The notes under the pieces are model-generated. The model was not told the DNA's origin and made no database searches. It saw only the letters and a program-made list of their open reading frames with translations. Positions 24,316-31,420 of a stretch of DNA of 64,000 nt are shown in pieces. Numbering within the stretch: position 1 is the stretch's first letter; each line of letters begins with the position of its first letter. A program made the translations under genes and the position numbers. Origin of the DNA: Paenacidovorax caeni (GTDB lineage Bacteria; Pseudomonadota; Gammaproteobacteria; Burkholderiales; Burkholderiaceae_C); the NCBI RefSeq assembly GCF_001298675.1, contig NZ_CYIG01000007.1, forward strand, positions 62,001-126,000, written 5' to 3'.

Positions 24316-25982
24316 CGCGGTCTCCTGAACATGCGCGCTGCCTGGCGTGCGTAGCGCTCGCGCGCGGTTTGGGGTTGCTGGGTGTTGCCGCCCTGGGCCA
24401 TAGCGGCCACGCCCCCCGTCACGCACAGCATCCAAAGCATCTGCACCATGTCGGGGCCGTCGTCGTGGTCAGCCTTGGGGAAGTGGCGGAATTGGTCGAT
24501 TAGCGTGGTCTGGCTGCTGTGCAGCCGGATCAGGCCGTTGTGCATGTGCGGCTGTAGGCTCTCGATGCGCAGCAGCTTGTCGCTGATCGGAATCAGCGCG
24601 CGGGCGGGCACGGGCACGCCGAGCTGGGCGCTGCGCTTGACCAGCTCGGTGCGCAGGAATTCCTGGAACTGCACGCTCTCGAAGCCCCAGACGACGCAGC
24701 AGTACTCGCGCTGCATCTCGATCACGTCGCTAATGATGCGGTCGGGCACGCGCTTCTTGATAGCTGCCTCGACCACGTCCATCACGCCGGTCTCGCGGTT
24801 GTAGCCGCCCACGCCGATGGCGCTGGGGTCGCGGCTGTTACCCGCTTTACCCAGGCTGGGGTCGCACGCGCCGTAGAAAATCCACTCGGCCAGGCGGTTG
24901 ACCCAGAAGCGGATGGAGTTCGCAAAGGGCGCGTCGTCGCCCGCCACAGGGTCGTTCTGCTGCTCGCTGTCGAACGCGGCATGGCCTTCGCGCGCACGGC
25001 GGATCATGAGCTTGACCAGGGGGCGCAGCGCAGGCCAGCTCACCTGGGCGCCCTTGTCCATCTCGGCTTGGCTGGAGTGATACAGCGCCATGGCGGCGGC
25101 CTCGCCCTGCTGGGGCGTCTCGGCATTGAGCAGCAGGCCCTCGAACTGCTCCCACAAGTCCATGCGCTCGGGCCATTGCAGGACGGCCTTGAACACCTTG
25201 CGGTTCCACAGCGGGTTCTTCAAGAAGCGCGCAAGCACGCTGTCGTAGTGCAGCACCGTGCCCACCAGGATGGCGTCCATGCTGTCATCGGGCGGGCCGA
25301 GCGACAGGACGGATTTGGTGACGAACGCCTGCAGCTTGTCGCGCTGCGCAGGCGTGTTCACGTTCTCGTCGTTCTCGATGTCGTCGCAGATCGCCAGGTC
25401 GGGCCGGTGCGCGCCATGGCGGCGGCCCCGTATCTTCTTGCTGCTGCCGAAGGCTTCCACCTTGCGGCCGTTGGCCGTGACGATCACGCCCGCGCGCCAG
25501 ACCTTGCCCTGGCCTGCGGCCTCGGGGAAGTCGCTGGCGATGCGCGGGTTGGCCTCCAGCTCGGCCTTGATGGCTTCGAGCATCTCGGCGGCCTGCTCGA
25601 AGGCGTCCATGACGATGATGGCGTACCACTTCGCCCCGGTGACGATGCACCAGGACACGAACGACATGCTGATCTTGGTGGACTTGGCCTCGCCGCGTGG
25701 CGCGGCGATGGCATCACGCTGGCCGCCCGGCGCGTTGATGATCTCCGGCAGGCGCTTGTACAGATACTGGTGCAGCACGCTGGGCTCGGCCCGGCCGTAG
25801 TGGGGGAAGTAGTTCCTGTCCCAGTACTCGAAGCCGTTCACCGGGTCGCAGACCTTGCGGCGGCGCTCGGCGATGGCCTCGGGAGAAACGTCCCAGCCGT
25901 CCATGTTGGCGTCGATCTGGCGGCGCAGATCGTCGGCCAGGGCCGTGAGGCCCGCGAGGAAATCCTTGGTGTTCTTTGCCAT
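24312..25982 (-). CDS. terminase large subunit
   Basis: 556 residues, the motor and nuclease that packages phage DNA. The N-terminal ATPase shows a Walker A-like APRGEAKST (94-102) and Walker B PDLAICDDIEND (about 194-205). The C-terminal nuclease part shows acidic positions in YGACDPSLGKAG and in ISDVIEMQREYCCVVWGFES. In Mu-like phages packaging is headful from a pac-type end of integrated DNA. It sits directly after the small-subunit gene. Confidence 0.92.
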   Translation of the reverse strand: MAKNTKDFLAGLTALADDLRRQIDANMDGWDVSPEAIAERRRKVCDPVNGFEYWDRNYFPHYGRAEPSVLHQYLYKRLPEIINAPGGQRDAIAAPRGEAKSTKISMSFVSWCIVTGAKWYAIIVMDAFEQAAEMLEAIKAELEANPRIASDFPEAAGQGKVWRAGVIVTANGRKVEAFGSSKKIRGRRHGAHRPDLAICDDIENDENVNTPAQRDKLQAFVTKSVLSLGPPDDSMDAILVGTVLHYDSVLARFLKNPLWNRKVFKAVLQWPERMDLWEQFEGLLLNAETPQQGEAAAMALYHSSQAEMDKGAQVSWPALRPLVKLMIRRAREGHAAFDSEQQNDPVAGDDAPFANSIRFWVNRLAEWIFYGACDPSLGKAGNSRDPSAIGVGGYNRETGVMDVVEAAIKKRVPDRIISDVIEMQREYCCVVWGFESVQFQEFLRTELVKRSAQLGVPVPARALIPISDKLLRIESLQPHMHNGLIRLHSSQTTLIDQFRHFPKADHDDGPDMVQMLWMLCVTGGVAAMAQGGNTQQPQTARERYARQAARMFRRPR

Positions 25983-25983
25983 A

Positions 25984-26196
25984 TCAATGTTCCGGGCTGG
26001 TGCCCTTCAAGGGGTATGGCCCAGCCTCATTGCCCACCACGGCCACGGGGCCGCAGGCGTGGAGCTGTGTCGAGAATTGAGACTCGGCTTCGCTCCGCGC
26101 ATCTGCGCTGCCCATGGCGCAGCCAAAGCAAATGGCCGCACCGCCCTTGCCGTAAGGCCGGGTTTCTTTTTCCTCACCACAGGTTGCACAGCGCAT
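25984..26196 (-). CDS. small zinc-ribbon protein between terminase subunits
   Basis: 70 residues. MRCATCGEEKETR and AAICFGCAMGSAD provide a CxxC ... CxxC zinc site in the first 30 residues. Spacing to both terminase genes is 1-2 bases. Role unknown; DNA or protein binding in packaging is possible. Confidence 0.65.
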   Translation of the reverse strand: MRCATCGEEKETRPYGKGGAAICFGCAMGSADARSEAESQFSTQLHACGPVAVVGNEAGPYPLKGTSPEH

Positions 26197-26198
26197 GA

Positions 26199-26696
26199 CT
26201 ACCGCGCCTTCGCCAACTCTTCGCCGAACGGCTCCAGCATCTCGGCCAGCGCGGCCAGGTGCTGGGGATACTTGGCCTTGGCAAACGTCACGAAACGCTG
26301 CAGCACGTCGATCTGCACGGCTTGGCGGTCCAGATCGGGGGCCAGGCGCTTGAAGCTCGCCATGGTCTTGTTGAAGCTGTCGCTCATGCTGGCGAGGGTC
26401 TCGGCGCGCTCGCGCGGCCCCATTTCCTTGGCATCGCGCAGCAAGTCCATGGTGGCCTGGTGCTGCACCAGGTAGTCTTCGAGCAGCTTCTTGCCCAGGC
26501 TGGCGAAGTTGTCGTCGCCCAGGGCCACGGCGGCGCGCACGGTGTCCCAGTCGTCACCCTTGTCGGCGGCCTCCTGCTTCCAGCGGTTGCCCGTGCTGCG
26601 CGGCACGCCCAGCTTCTTGCAGGCGGTCTCCATCGGCAGGCGCTGGAAAACGTACAGGCCCCGGAGCTGGGCGCGTTTTTCGCCGGGGTGTGCCAT
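26199..26696 (-). CDS. terminase small subunit (DUF1804-like)
   Basis: 165 residues. The N-terminal helix-turn-helix (RGLYVFQRLPMETACKKLGV then STGNRWKQEAADKGDDWD) is followed by a helical oligomerisation region (FNKTMASFKRLAPDLDRQAV), the pattern of DUF1804 small terminases in Mu-like phages. It overlaps the upstream holin-like gene stop (ATGA). It would recognise phage DNA and load the large subunit. Confidence 0.85.
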   Translation of the reverse strand: MAHPGEKRAQLRGLYVFQRLPMETACKKLGVPRSTGNRWKQEAADKGDDWDTVRAAVALGDDNFASLGKKLLEDYLVQHQATMDLLRDAKEMGPRERAETLASMSDSFNKTMASFKRLAPDLDRQAVQIDVLQRFVTFAKAKYPQHLAALAEMLEPFGEELAKAR

Positions 26697-26986
26697 CAGT
26701 TCCCCAGGCCAGGGCCGCCGCCGCGCACGAACTGCTTGATGCCTTCCACGATCAGCGCCGTGCCCACGGCGACCGCACCGCCCGACACGGCGCCTGCCAC
26801 GGCGGCCTTCTTCTCGACTTCACGCAGGCGCGTGTCGAGCCCGTTGTAGTGCTCTTCCATGCGCTGCTCCATCCGGTCCATGCGCCGGTTTTGCTGGTCC
26901 TGGCCGTCCTTCAAGGACTGCACCATGCCGTGGATCTGGCCGAGCAGCAGCAGCTCTTGCTTGCGGTCTTGGTTCTGTTCGCTCAT
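26696..26986 (-). CDS. holin-like protein (XhlA-type layout)
   Basis: 96 residues: a charged coiled coil (RRMDRMEQRMEEHYNGLDTR) and a single C-terminal membrane segment (KAAVAGAVSGGAVAVGTALI) with a short tail. This layout is shared with XhlA-type haemolysin/holin accessory proteins. Its place next to Rz/Rz1 and the endolysin supports a lysis role. Its ATG overlaps the end of Rz. Confidence 0.65.
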   Translation of the reverse strand: MSEQNQDRKQELLLLGQIHGMVQSLKDGQDQQNRRMDRMEQRMEEHYNGLDTRLREVEKKAAVAGAVSGGAVAVGTALIVEGIKQFVRGGGPGLGN

Positions 26987-27594
26987 GGTTGTTGGCGGAG
27001 GTTTAAGAAGTCGATCAGTGCGCGAAAGCGCTGCCGGTCGTCGGCGCAGGCTTTGGCGTTGGCGCGGTGGTTGGCCCAGGCGTCGTCGAGCGAGAGGCCG
27101 GAGTCTTCGGCGCAAGCAGCGTCGGCGCCTGCGGCGGCACCAGCAAGGCCGCAGGCACCCGCAGGGGCGTCGGTGCCGGTGAGGGCGCCGTTCCACATGC
27201 GGACAGCAGCCAGAGTGAGGCCAAGACCGTCAGTGCCCACAGCCCCCGGCGCAGGCGTTGCTGCAGGCGTGGGCTCCACTGCTGGCGCAATGCCACTGCA
27301 GGCAGAAACCACAGGCACGCTCCGAGGCACCACAAGAGGAGCATGGCGGGCCAGTTCGCGGTATTCGAGGTCGAGTGCTGCATAGCGGTCTTCCTGGTCG
27401 AGGTGTTCGGTGAGGTAATGGGCTGCGGCCTGGTCGGCGCGCCGGGTTTCCTTTGCCAGGTCATCGGCGGCGGCCTGGGCCGCCTTGGCTTGCCGCGCGG
27501 TCCAGGCGTTGTCGGTGGCCGAGCTGCCCCACCAGTAGCCGCCGCCAACCAGGGCCAGCGCGGTGAGCAGCGAGAGGAGGAGCCGGGCCGCCAT
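26983..27594 (-). CDS. Rz-like inner-membrane spanin subunit
   Basis: 203 residues. N-terminal membrane anchor (LLLSLLTALALVGGGYWWGS) followed by a periplasmic helical region (ARQAKAAQAAADDLAKETRR) and a Pro/Ala-rich stretch, ending in DDRQRFRALIDFLNL. Spanins fuse inner and outer membranes at the end of lysis. A lipoprotein gene (Rz1) is nested in another frame within it. Confidence 0.82.
   Translation of the reverse strand: MAARLLLSLLTALALVGGGYWWGSSATDNAWTARQAKAAQAAADDLAKETRRADQAAAHYLTEHLDQEDRYAALDLEYRELARHAPLVVPRSVPVVSACSGIAPAVEPTPAATPAPGAVGTDGLGLTLAAVRMWNGALTGTDAPAGACGLAGAAAGADAACAEDSGLSLDDAWANHRANAKACADDRQRFRALIDFLNLRQQP
27015..27344 (-). CDS. Rz1-like outer-membrane lipoprotein spanin, nested in Rz
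   Basis: 109 residues in a different frame inside the Rz gene. It has a hydrophobic signal (LWALTVLASLWLLSAC) with a lipobox LLSAC at 47-50, then a Pro-rich mature part (PSPAPTPLRVPAALLVPPQA), typical of Rz1. The ATG at 27344 gives a long 49-residue signal; a shorter start is not obvious because no good internal ATG, GTG or TTG precedes the lipobox. Confidence 0.8.
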   Translation of the reverse strand: MLLLWCLGACLWFLPAVALRQQWSPRLQQRLRRGLWALTVLASLWLLSACGTAPSPAPTPLRVPAALLVPPQAPTLLAPKTPASRSTTPGPTTAPTPKPAPTTGSAFAH

Positions 27595-27595
27595 G

Positions 27596-28282
27596 TCACT
27601 GCAGCGCCATGCACTTGGCGTGGCGCTCCTGCTGGCGCGTCCACACGCCCCGGCAAACCTTGTTGCCGGGCGTGGAGCAATCGAATTCCCAGCGCGTGGG
27701 GCGGCCTTGCGCGTCGCGCTTGCTGACCACCCAGCCAGGTCCTTCCTGGCGAGCGCTGGTGAGCTTGCGGTAGTCGAGCAGCGCGTCGCAGGCCGCCGTG
27801 TAGTTGCCCGCGAGCAGCTCGCGGCGCATGCCGGAGTTGAGCCAGGCGCCCATGCCGTACTGGTACACCCAGTCCACGTACAGGTCGTACTCGCCGGGGT
27901 AGAGGGCCACGCCGACCAGGCTGTCGCGGAACGCGGCCTCGGCCTTGCCGATGTGCGCCTGCGCCTTGATGAGCGCGCGCACTGGCGTGGTGGTGTCGCC
28001 CATCTTCACGGGCGTGCCGTCCTCGTGAAACGTGGAGCCGAAGCCCACGGTGGGCCGGTCGCCCTGGGTGGGGATGGTGGCCTTGTCCGTGTAGCCCTCG
28101 CGCGCCACAAGCCCCACCAGGGCCGCAGCTGAGAGGGATAGGCCCGCCACCAGCAGGCGCGGGTTGACGCCGCCGCGCACGCGGTCTCTGCGGTGGCTGC
28201 GCGCCACAGACCACGAGCCAAGGATGACCGGGATCAGCCCGCCGCAGATGAAGCCGAGGAAAAAGGAATTGGTAATGCCCAT
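27596..28282 (-). CDS. endolysin (lysozyme, GH24-like), signal-anchor type
   Basis: 228 residues. A hydrophobic N-terminus (SFFLGFICGGLIPVILGSW) and a second one (LLVAGLSLSAAALVGLVA) precede the catalytic region: REGYTDKATIP, then QGDRPTVGFGST, giving the Glu-Asp-Thr triad pattern of GH24 lysozymes. Further on come ALIKAQAHIGKAEAAFRDSL and CDALLDYRKLTSARQEGPGW. A membrane-tethered SAR-type endolysin is likely. It is the first gene after the module at 28317. Confidence 0.85.
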   Translation of the reverse strand: MGITNSFFLGFICGGLIPVILGSWSVARSHRRDRVRGGVNPRLLVAGLSLSAAALVGLVAREGYTDKATIPTQGDRPTVGFGSTFHEDGTPVKMGDTTTPVRALIKAQAHIGKAEAAFRDSLVGVALYPGEYDLYVDWVYQYGMGAWLNSGMRRELLAGNYTAACDALLDYRKLTSARQEGPGWVVSKRDAQGRPTRWEFDCSTPGNKVCRGVWTRQQERHAKCMALQ

Positions 28283-28306
28283 GCCGCGACTGTCATTGCG
28301 GGGGCA

Positions 28307-28375
28307 TAAAAAACTAAGGCCGACATGAGTCGGCCTGGGTGCGGGGGGAGTGCTTTTTAAGATACCACGGAACAA
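28307..28375. promoter_or_regulatory. late-operon junction module, copy 1
   Basis: Arms AGGCCGAC/GTCGGCCT (28317-28324, 28329-28336). On the minus strand it is followed by TTAGTTTTTT, a credible rho-independent terminator for the gene at 28405. The lysozyme ATG lies only 35 bases further on, so a late promoter must overlap or lie just upstream. The plus-side flank shares GCTTTTTAAGATACCACGG with copy 2. Confidence 0.72.
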
Positions 28376-28404
28376 GGCACATGGGGAAAACAGTTAGCCT
28401 CTTA

Positions 28405-29088
28405 TCAGCGCAGCATGCCCGCCACAGCCAACAAGGCGAAGAGCATGCCGAAGACCACAAGCGTGAAACGCCAGCTCACACCAGCTCGCTCTTCGTTACG
28501 GTGCGGCATCTGGCGAGGAGGAACTGATCGCGTCGATCCTGCGCTCATGTCAACATAGCCGCTCCCATTGGGTTGCTTGATCCATCCAGAAACGGACAAC
28601 AGCCCCTTGGTTGAGCATGTGCAGTTCTCGGGCATTACTGCGCGCGCCCCCGCACCGACACCGATGATTGATTGATCCAGCGCACGGCAGACGGGGCAAA
28701 GCCTGTCCCGCGCTTTTCCCGCTGTCAGTTGCACAGTCCGAACGCCTTGGCGGGCAAGTTTGGCGAGGTCAATCTCAATGAGCAGCAACCACCAGCGCTC
28801 CAGTTCCTCCGGGTCTTGTGAGTTGGCGATCATCCTCAAGACGGCATTGCGATCACCGGCAAGCGCGGGCTGCATCAACTGCGCACGAGTCTCCACCTTT
28901 TCCCGCTCGTATCTATCTGTCCACGCCTGCTCGGCTGCATCTGCCTGCGCCTGAGTCATCAGCCGCTTTTCACGGTTGTCGGGAGTGCTCTTGACGAACA
29001 TGTATTCGCCACAGGCTTTGCACTTGGTTTTGCGCTGGGGCAGCTTGGGCAGCACCGCCTTGCACGACGGACACAGGGGAGTTTTCAT
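28405..29088 (-). CDS. membrane-anchored double zinc-ribbon phage protein
   Basis: 227 residues. N-terminal zinc ribbon (LCPSCKAVLPKL ... TKCKACGEYMF), a helical middle, a second Cys cluster (DRLCPVCRALD ... ENCTCSTKGL) and a C-terminal membrane helix (WRFTLVVFGMLFALLAVAG). It lies between repressor and lysis genes and has its own terminator, so it may be expressed in the lysogen. Function unknown. Confidence 0.7.
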   Translation of the reverse strand: MKTPLCPSCKAVLPKLPQRKTKCKACGEYMFVKSTPDNREKRLMTQAQADAAEQAWTDRYEREKVETRAQLMQPALAGDRNAVLRMIANSQDPEELERWWLLLIEIDLAKLARQGVRTVQLTAGKARDRLCPVCRALDQSIIGVGAGARAVMPENCTCSTKGLLSVSGWIKQPNGSGYVDMSAGSTRSVPPRQMPHRNEERAGVSWRFTLVVFGMLFALLAVAGMLR

Positions 29089-29178
29089 GACGTTGCAACT
29101 TCCAAATCTGTAGCTACCCGCGCTTGACTGGCAAGCGCTGGAGGCCGCAAAGCTCAAAAAAATTCGTCATTGGTCGCA

Positions 29179-29541
29179 TCACGCGGCCTTGGGTTTGCGC
29201 TTGCCTGCAGCCGCAGGCTCGAACGCCTCAAGCGTTGTCTTCACCCCGGCCTGCACCTGCGCCGGGGCGGCGTGGAAATTGTCCAGAAGGGTGCGGTCGC
29301 CTTCGCTGATGGCGGGCGAGGGCATGGGCTGGCTGCCGCGCTGGCCGGTGATGACAAACGCCACATCCACCCCTGCCAATTCAAGCTGCATGAACTTGTT
29401 CAGCGGCGTGTTCGCGCCCTTCATCCAGTTGTAGACGGTTGCCAGCGAAACCCCCGCTTGTTCGGCGACCTGTTCAGGCCCAACCCGCTTCAGCTCGCTG
29501 CTCAAGCGCTCACGCACGCCATCTAAATTTTTAGAAAACAT
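29179..29541 (-). CDS. helix-turn-helix repressor-like regulator
   Basis: 120 residues. The N-terminal half is an XRE-type HTH: VRERLSSELKRVGPEQVAEQ, then AGVSLATVYNWMKGANTPLN, continuing MQLELAGVDVAFVITG. It probably represses the phage early promoter (the Mu c role). A 17-bp element occurs twice around its start: one copy overlaps codons 2-7 and the other lies 10 bases upstream of the ATG, which suggests autoregulation. Confidence 0.8.
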   Translation of the reverse strand: MFSKNLDGVRERLSSELKRVGPEQVAEQAGVSLATVYNWMKGANTPLNKFMQLELAGVDVAFVITGQRGSQPMPSPAISEGDRTLLDNFHAAPAQVQAGVKTTLEAFEPAAAGKRKPKAA

Positions 29542-29567
29542 ATTGATCTTTCTAAATTTTTAGAAAA
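29522..29567. promoter_or_regulatory. two-copy palindromic operator of the repressor gene
   Basis: TCTAAATTTTTAGAAAA occurs exactly at 29522-29538 and 29551-29567, 29 bp apart. Each copy contains inverted arms TCTAA/TTAGA. The stretch is very AT-rich in GC-rich surroundings. The spacing and its position across the repressor start suggest two operator sites. Confidence 0.7.
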
Positions 29568-29694
29568 TAATCACCACAACACGAGACGACTTCCCACCAT
29601 GCAACAGACCAAAGCCGCCCTTTTGCTTGAGCACCGCAGCACAGAACCCCTCATTCGCCAGATCATTTGCGAGGCACATCACCAATCCGCCGCG

Positions 29695-30216
29695 TCAGGC
29701 ACCGCCGAACAACCGCCTTCGGCCACCGGTGGGTGCCGACTGCGCGGCTGCGGGGCCAGGGCGGGCGATGAACTTGCACAGGGGGCACTCCCAGGTGCCG
29801 CTGCCGTTGCCGACCAAGACAGCCTTTTGGCCGCCATCGAAACAAGGCTGGCAGACGAAGTGGGGCGTCTCGTCGGCGCGCTCTTGGAGTTCCACCGCGT
29901 TGCGCAGGCGGTAGGCGAAGAACTCCCGCCCGGCGCTGACTTCGGCAAGAACGTAACGCTGCTTCTCAGCGGCATGAGCCTCCAGCTCGCGCACGCGCTC
30001 AGCAAGGACGCCGATCTGCCCTTGCTGCGCGATGGCGGCCGCGCCTATCTCCAAAAGGTGGGCCTGAGCGCCGGCCAGTTTTTCGCCGAATTCACGCTGG
30101 GCGGCCGCCGTTACGTGGGCGTCGCGCATCCCGATGAATGTGCGCCCCATCTCCAGCGCGGCATTGACGCTGGAGAGCGCACTGGCAATCGAAGTTGAAA
30201 CATCCATGCCGCCCAT
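29695..30216 (-). CDS. phage protein with coiled coil and C-terminal zinc ribbon
   Basis: 173 residues. The central helix (AQQGQIGVLAERVRELEAHA) looks coiled-coil; the C-terminal FVCQPCFDGGQ ... WECPLCKF forms a CxxC ... CxxC zinc ribbon. AAAGGGA precedes the ATG at 30216. It lies upstream of the repressor gene on the same strand and diverges from the early operon. A plus-strand frame over the same DNA lacks these features. Confidence 0.75.
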   Translation of the reverse strand: MGGMDVSTSIASALSSVNAALEMGRTFIGMRDAHVTAAAQREFGEKLAGAQAHLLEIGAAAIAQQGQIGVLAERVRELEAHAAEKQRYVLAEVSAGREFFAYRLRNAVELQERADETPHFVCQPCFDGGQKAVLVGNGSGTWECPLCKFIARPGPAAAQSAPTGGRRRLFGGA

Positions 30217-30268
30217 TCCCTTTCAACACAAATCAACACGAATTGACACGGTAACACGGAGCACGCAC
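30217..30268. promoter_or_regulatory. divergent early/repressor control region with helically phased repeats
   Basis: The 52-bp gap carries TCAACAC at 30223 and 30233, TTGACAC at 30243 and TAACAC at 30252: four related heptamers at 9-10 bp steps, on one face of the helix. TTGACA at 30243-30248 could double as a -35 box for the plus-strand early operon. A Ner-like or repressor protein is the natural ligand. Confidence 0.5.
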
Positions 30269-30535
30269 ATGCCAAAAGCCGCCAATAAAAGCGTTGCAGA
30301 TTTTCTGCGCACGCTGGAGAAGCAAGACATCACCCTGGCCGAGTGGTCGCGCCGCAATGGCTTGGATATGCAGGCCGTTTACACGGTGTGCAGCGGCCGC
30401 GCACTGGGCCGCCGGGGCAAGGCGCGCGCCGTCATGGCCGCCATGGGCCTGCCCCTGCCGCCCATGCACACCAACGGCTCGCGCAGCCCCCAGGCCGCCC
30501 TTGCCACCGCCACGGCTGCGGGGGTGGCGGCATGA
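30269..30535 (+). CDS. Ner-like DNA-binding protein, first early gene
   Basis: 88 residues. VADFLRTLEKQDITLAEWSR, then RNGLDMQAVYTVCSGRALGR forms a helix-turn-helix like those in Ner or phage-associated regulators that act on the early promoter. The start at 30269 follows the GGAGCACGCAC segment. Its stop overlaps the next ATG. Confidence 0.7.
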   Translation: MPKAANKSVADFLRTLEKQDITLAEWSRRNGLDMQAVYTVCSGRALGRRGKARAVMAAMGLPLPPMHTNGSRSPQAALATATAAGVAA

Positions 30536-30780
30536 AATTCAACTTGCGCACGGCGCGTCCTATTTCTGGAACGATTCCTTTGATGGTTCTCCATGGTGGG
30601 CCATTTGAAAACCTGGAGATTTCGCCTCATCAAGCGAAATTCCTGGCGGCCTCTCTTCAAGGCTTGGCGGACGCGGTAGCCGAAGAGGACGTGACGGTTC
30701 CTGGCTGGCGCCCGACTTCCTTCACGGTGTTCGATTGCTTGGGCGACAAGCGTCCCTCGGTGAAAGGCGACCCCACATGA
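30532..30780 (+). CDS. small early phage protein, unknown
   Basis: 82 residues (GTIPLMVLHGGPFENLEISP, then QAKFLAASLQGLADAVAEED). It overlaps both neighbours by ATGA and is coupled to them. No motif recognised. Confidence 0.7.
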   Translation: MKFNLRTARPISGTIPLMVLHGGPFENLEISPHQAKFLAASLQGLADAVAEEDVTVPGWRPTSFTVFDCLGDKRPSVKGDPT

Positions 30781-31403
30781 CCGCCCTTCAACCCCTCGTT
30801 TTCGACGACACCGTTTTCACCGTGGTGGATCGGGACGGCCAGCCCTGGCTGCGCGGCCCGGAGATTGCAACGGCCCTGGGCTATGAACGCGCCGATGCGA
30901 TTGCCCGTATCCACAAGCGCAATGCCGACGAGTTCACGCAGGAGATGACCGACACCGTCAATTTGACGGTGTCGGGAAATCTTCAATCCAGTACACGAAT
31001 TTTTAGCCTGCGCGGTGCCTACCTGCTGGGCATGTTCGCCAGCACGCCCCCGGCCAAGCGTTTCCGCCGCTGGGTGCTGGATGTGCTGGAGGGCAAGGCC
31101 CAGCCCACCCGTGCCGCCCAGGCCGCGCCGCAGCAGGGCGACCTGTTTGGAGCCAGCGCGCAGCAACAGTTGTTTGACGAGGTGGCGCTGCTGCGCCAGT
31201 TGTGCGCCACGCAGGCACGGCTGGTGCAACTGCAGGAAGAACAGCTTCGGGGCCGCAAGCGAGCCAAGCCGCAACCGCTCACGGTGGACGAGATCAAGCT
31301 GGCGCGCAGCTTGAAGGCGCAGGGCGTAAGCCAGGCCGGCATTGCCCGGCACATGGGGCGCTCCCAAGCCACCATCAGCCTGATCCTGCGCGATCTGCAT
31401 TGA
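30777..31403 (+). CDS. BRO-N domain antirepressor-like protein
   Basis: 208 residues. The BRO-N domain covers about 1-105: LVFDDTVFTVVDRDGQPWLR, GPEIATALGYERADAIARIH and FSLRGAYLLGMFASTPPAKR. The C-terminal 45 residues form a helix-turn-helix (VDEIKLARSLKAQGVSQAGI then HMGRSQATISLILRDLH). BRO-N proteins often act as antirepressors, so this may help induction or regulate early transcription. Confidence 0.82.
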   Translation: MTALQPLVFDDTVFTVVDRDGQPWLRGPEIATALGYERADAIARIHKRNADEFTQEMTDTVNLTVSGNLQSSTRIFSLRGAYLLGMFASTPPAKRFRRWVLDVLEGKAQPTRAAQAAPQQGDLFGASAQQQLFDEVALLRQLCATQARLVQLQEEQLRGRKRAKPQPLTVDEIKLARSLKAQGVSQAGIARHMGRSQATISLILRDLH

Positions 31404-31420
31404 GTTGAGGGGTGATAACC

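Noticed and set aside
29599-30198. Plus-strand 199-codon frame opposite the zinc-ribbon protein gene
   Set aside because: It lacks motifs and has a reverse-complement amino-acid mix, whereas the minus-strand frame has a coiled coil, two CxxC pairs and a ribosome-binding site.
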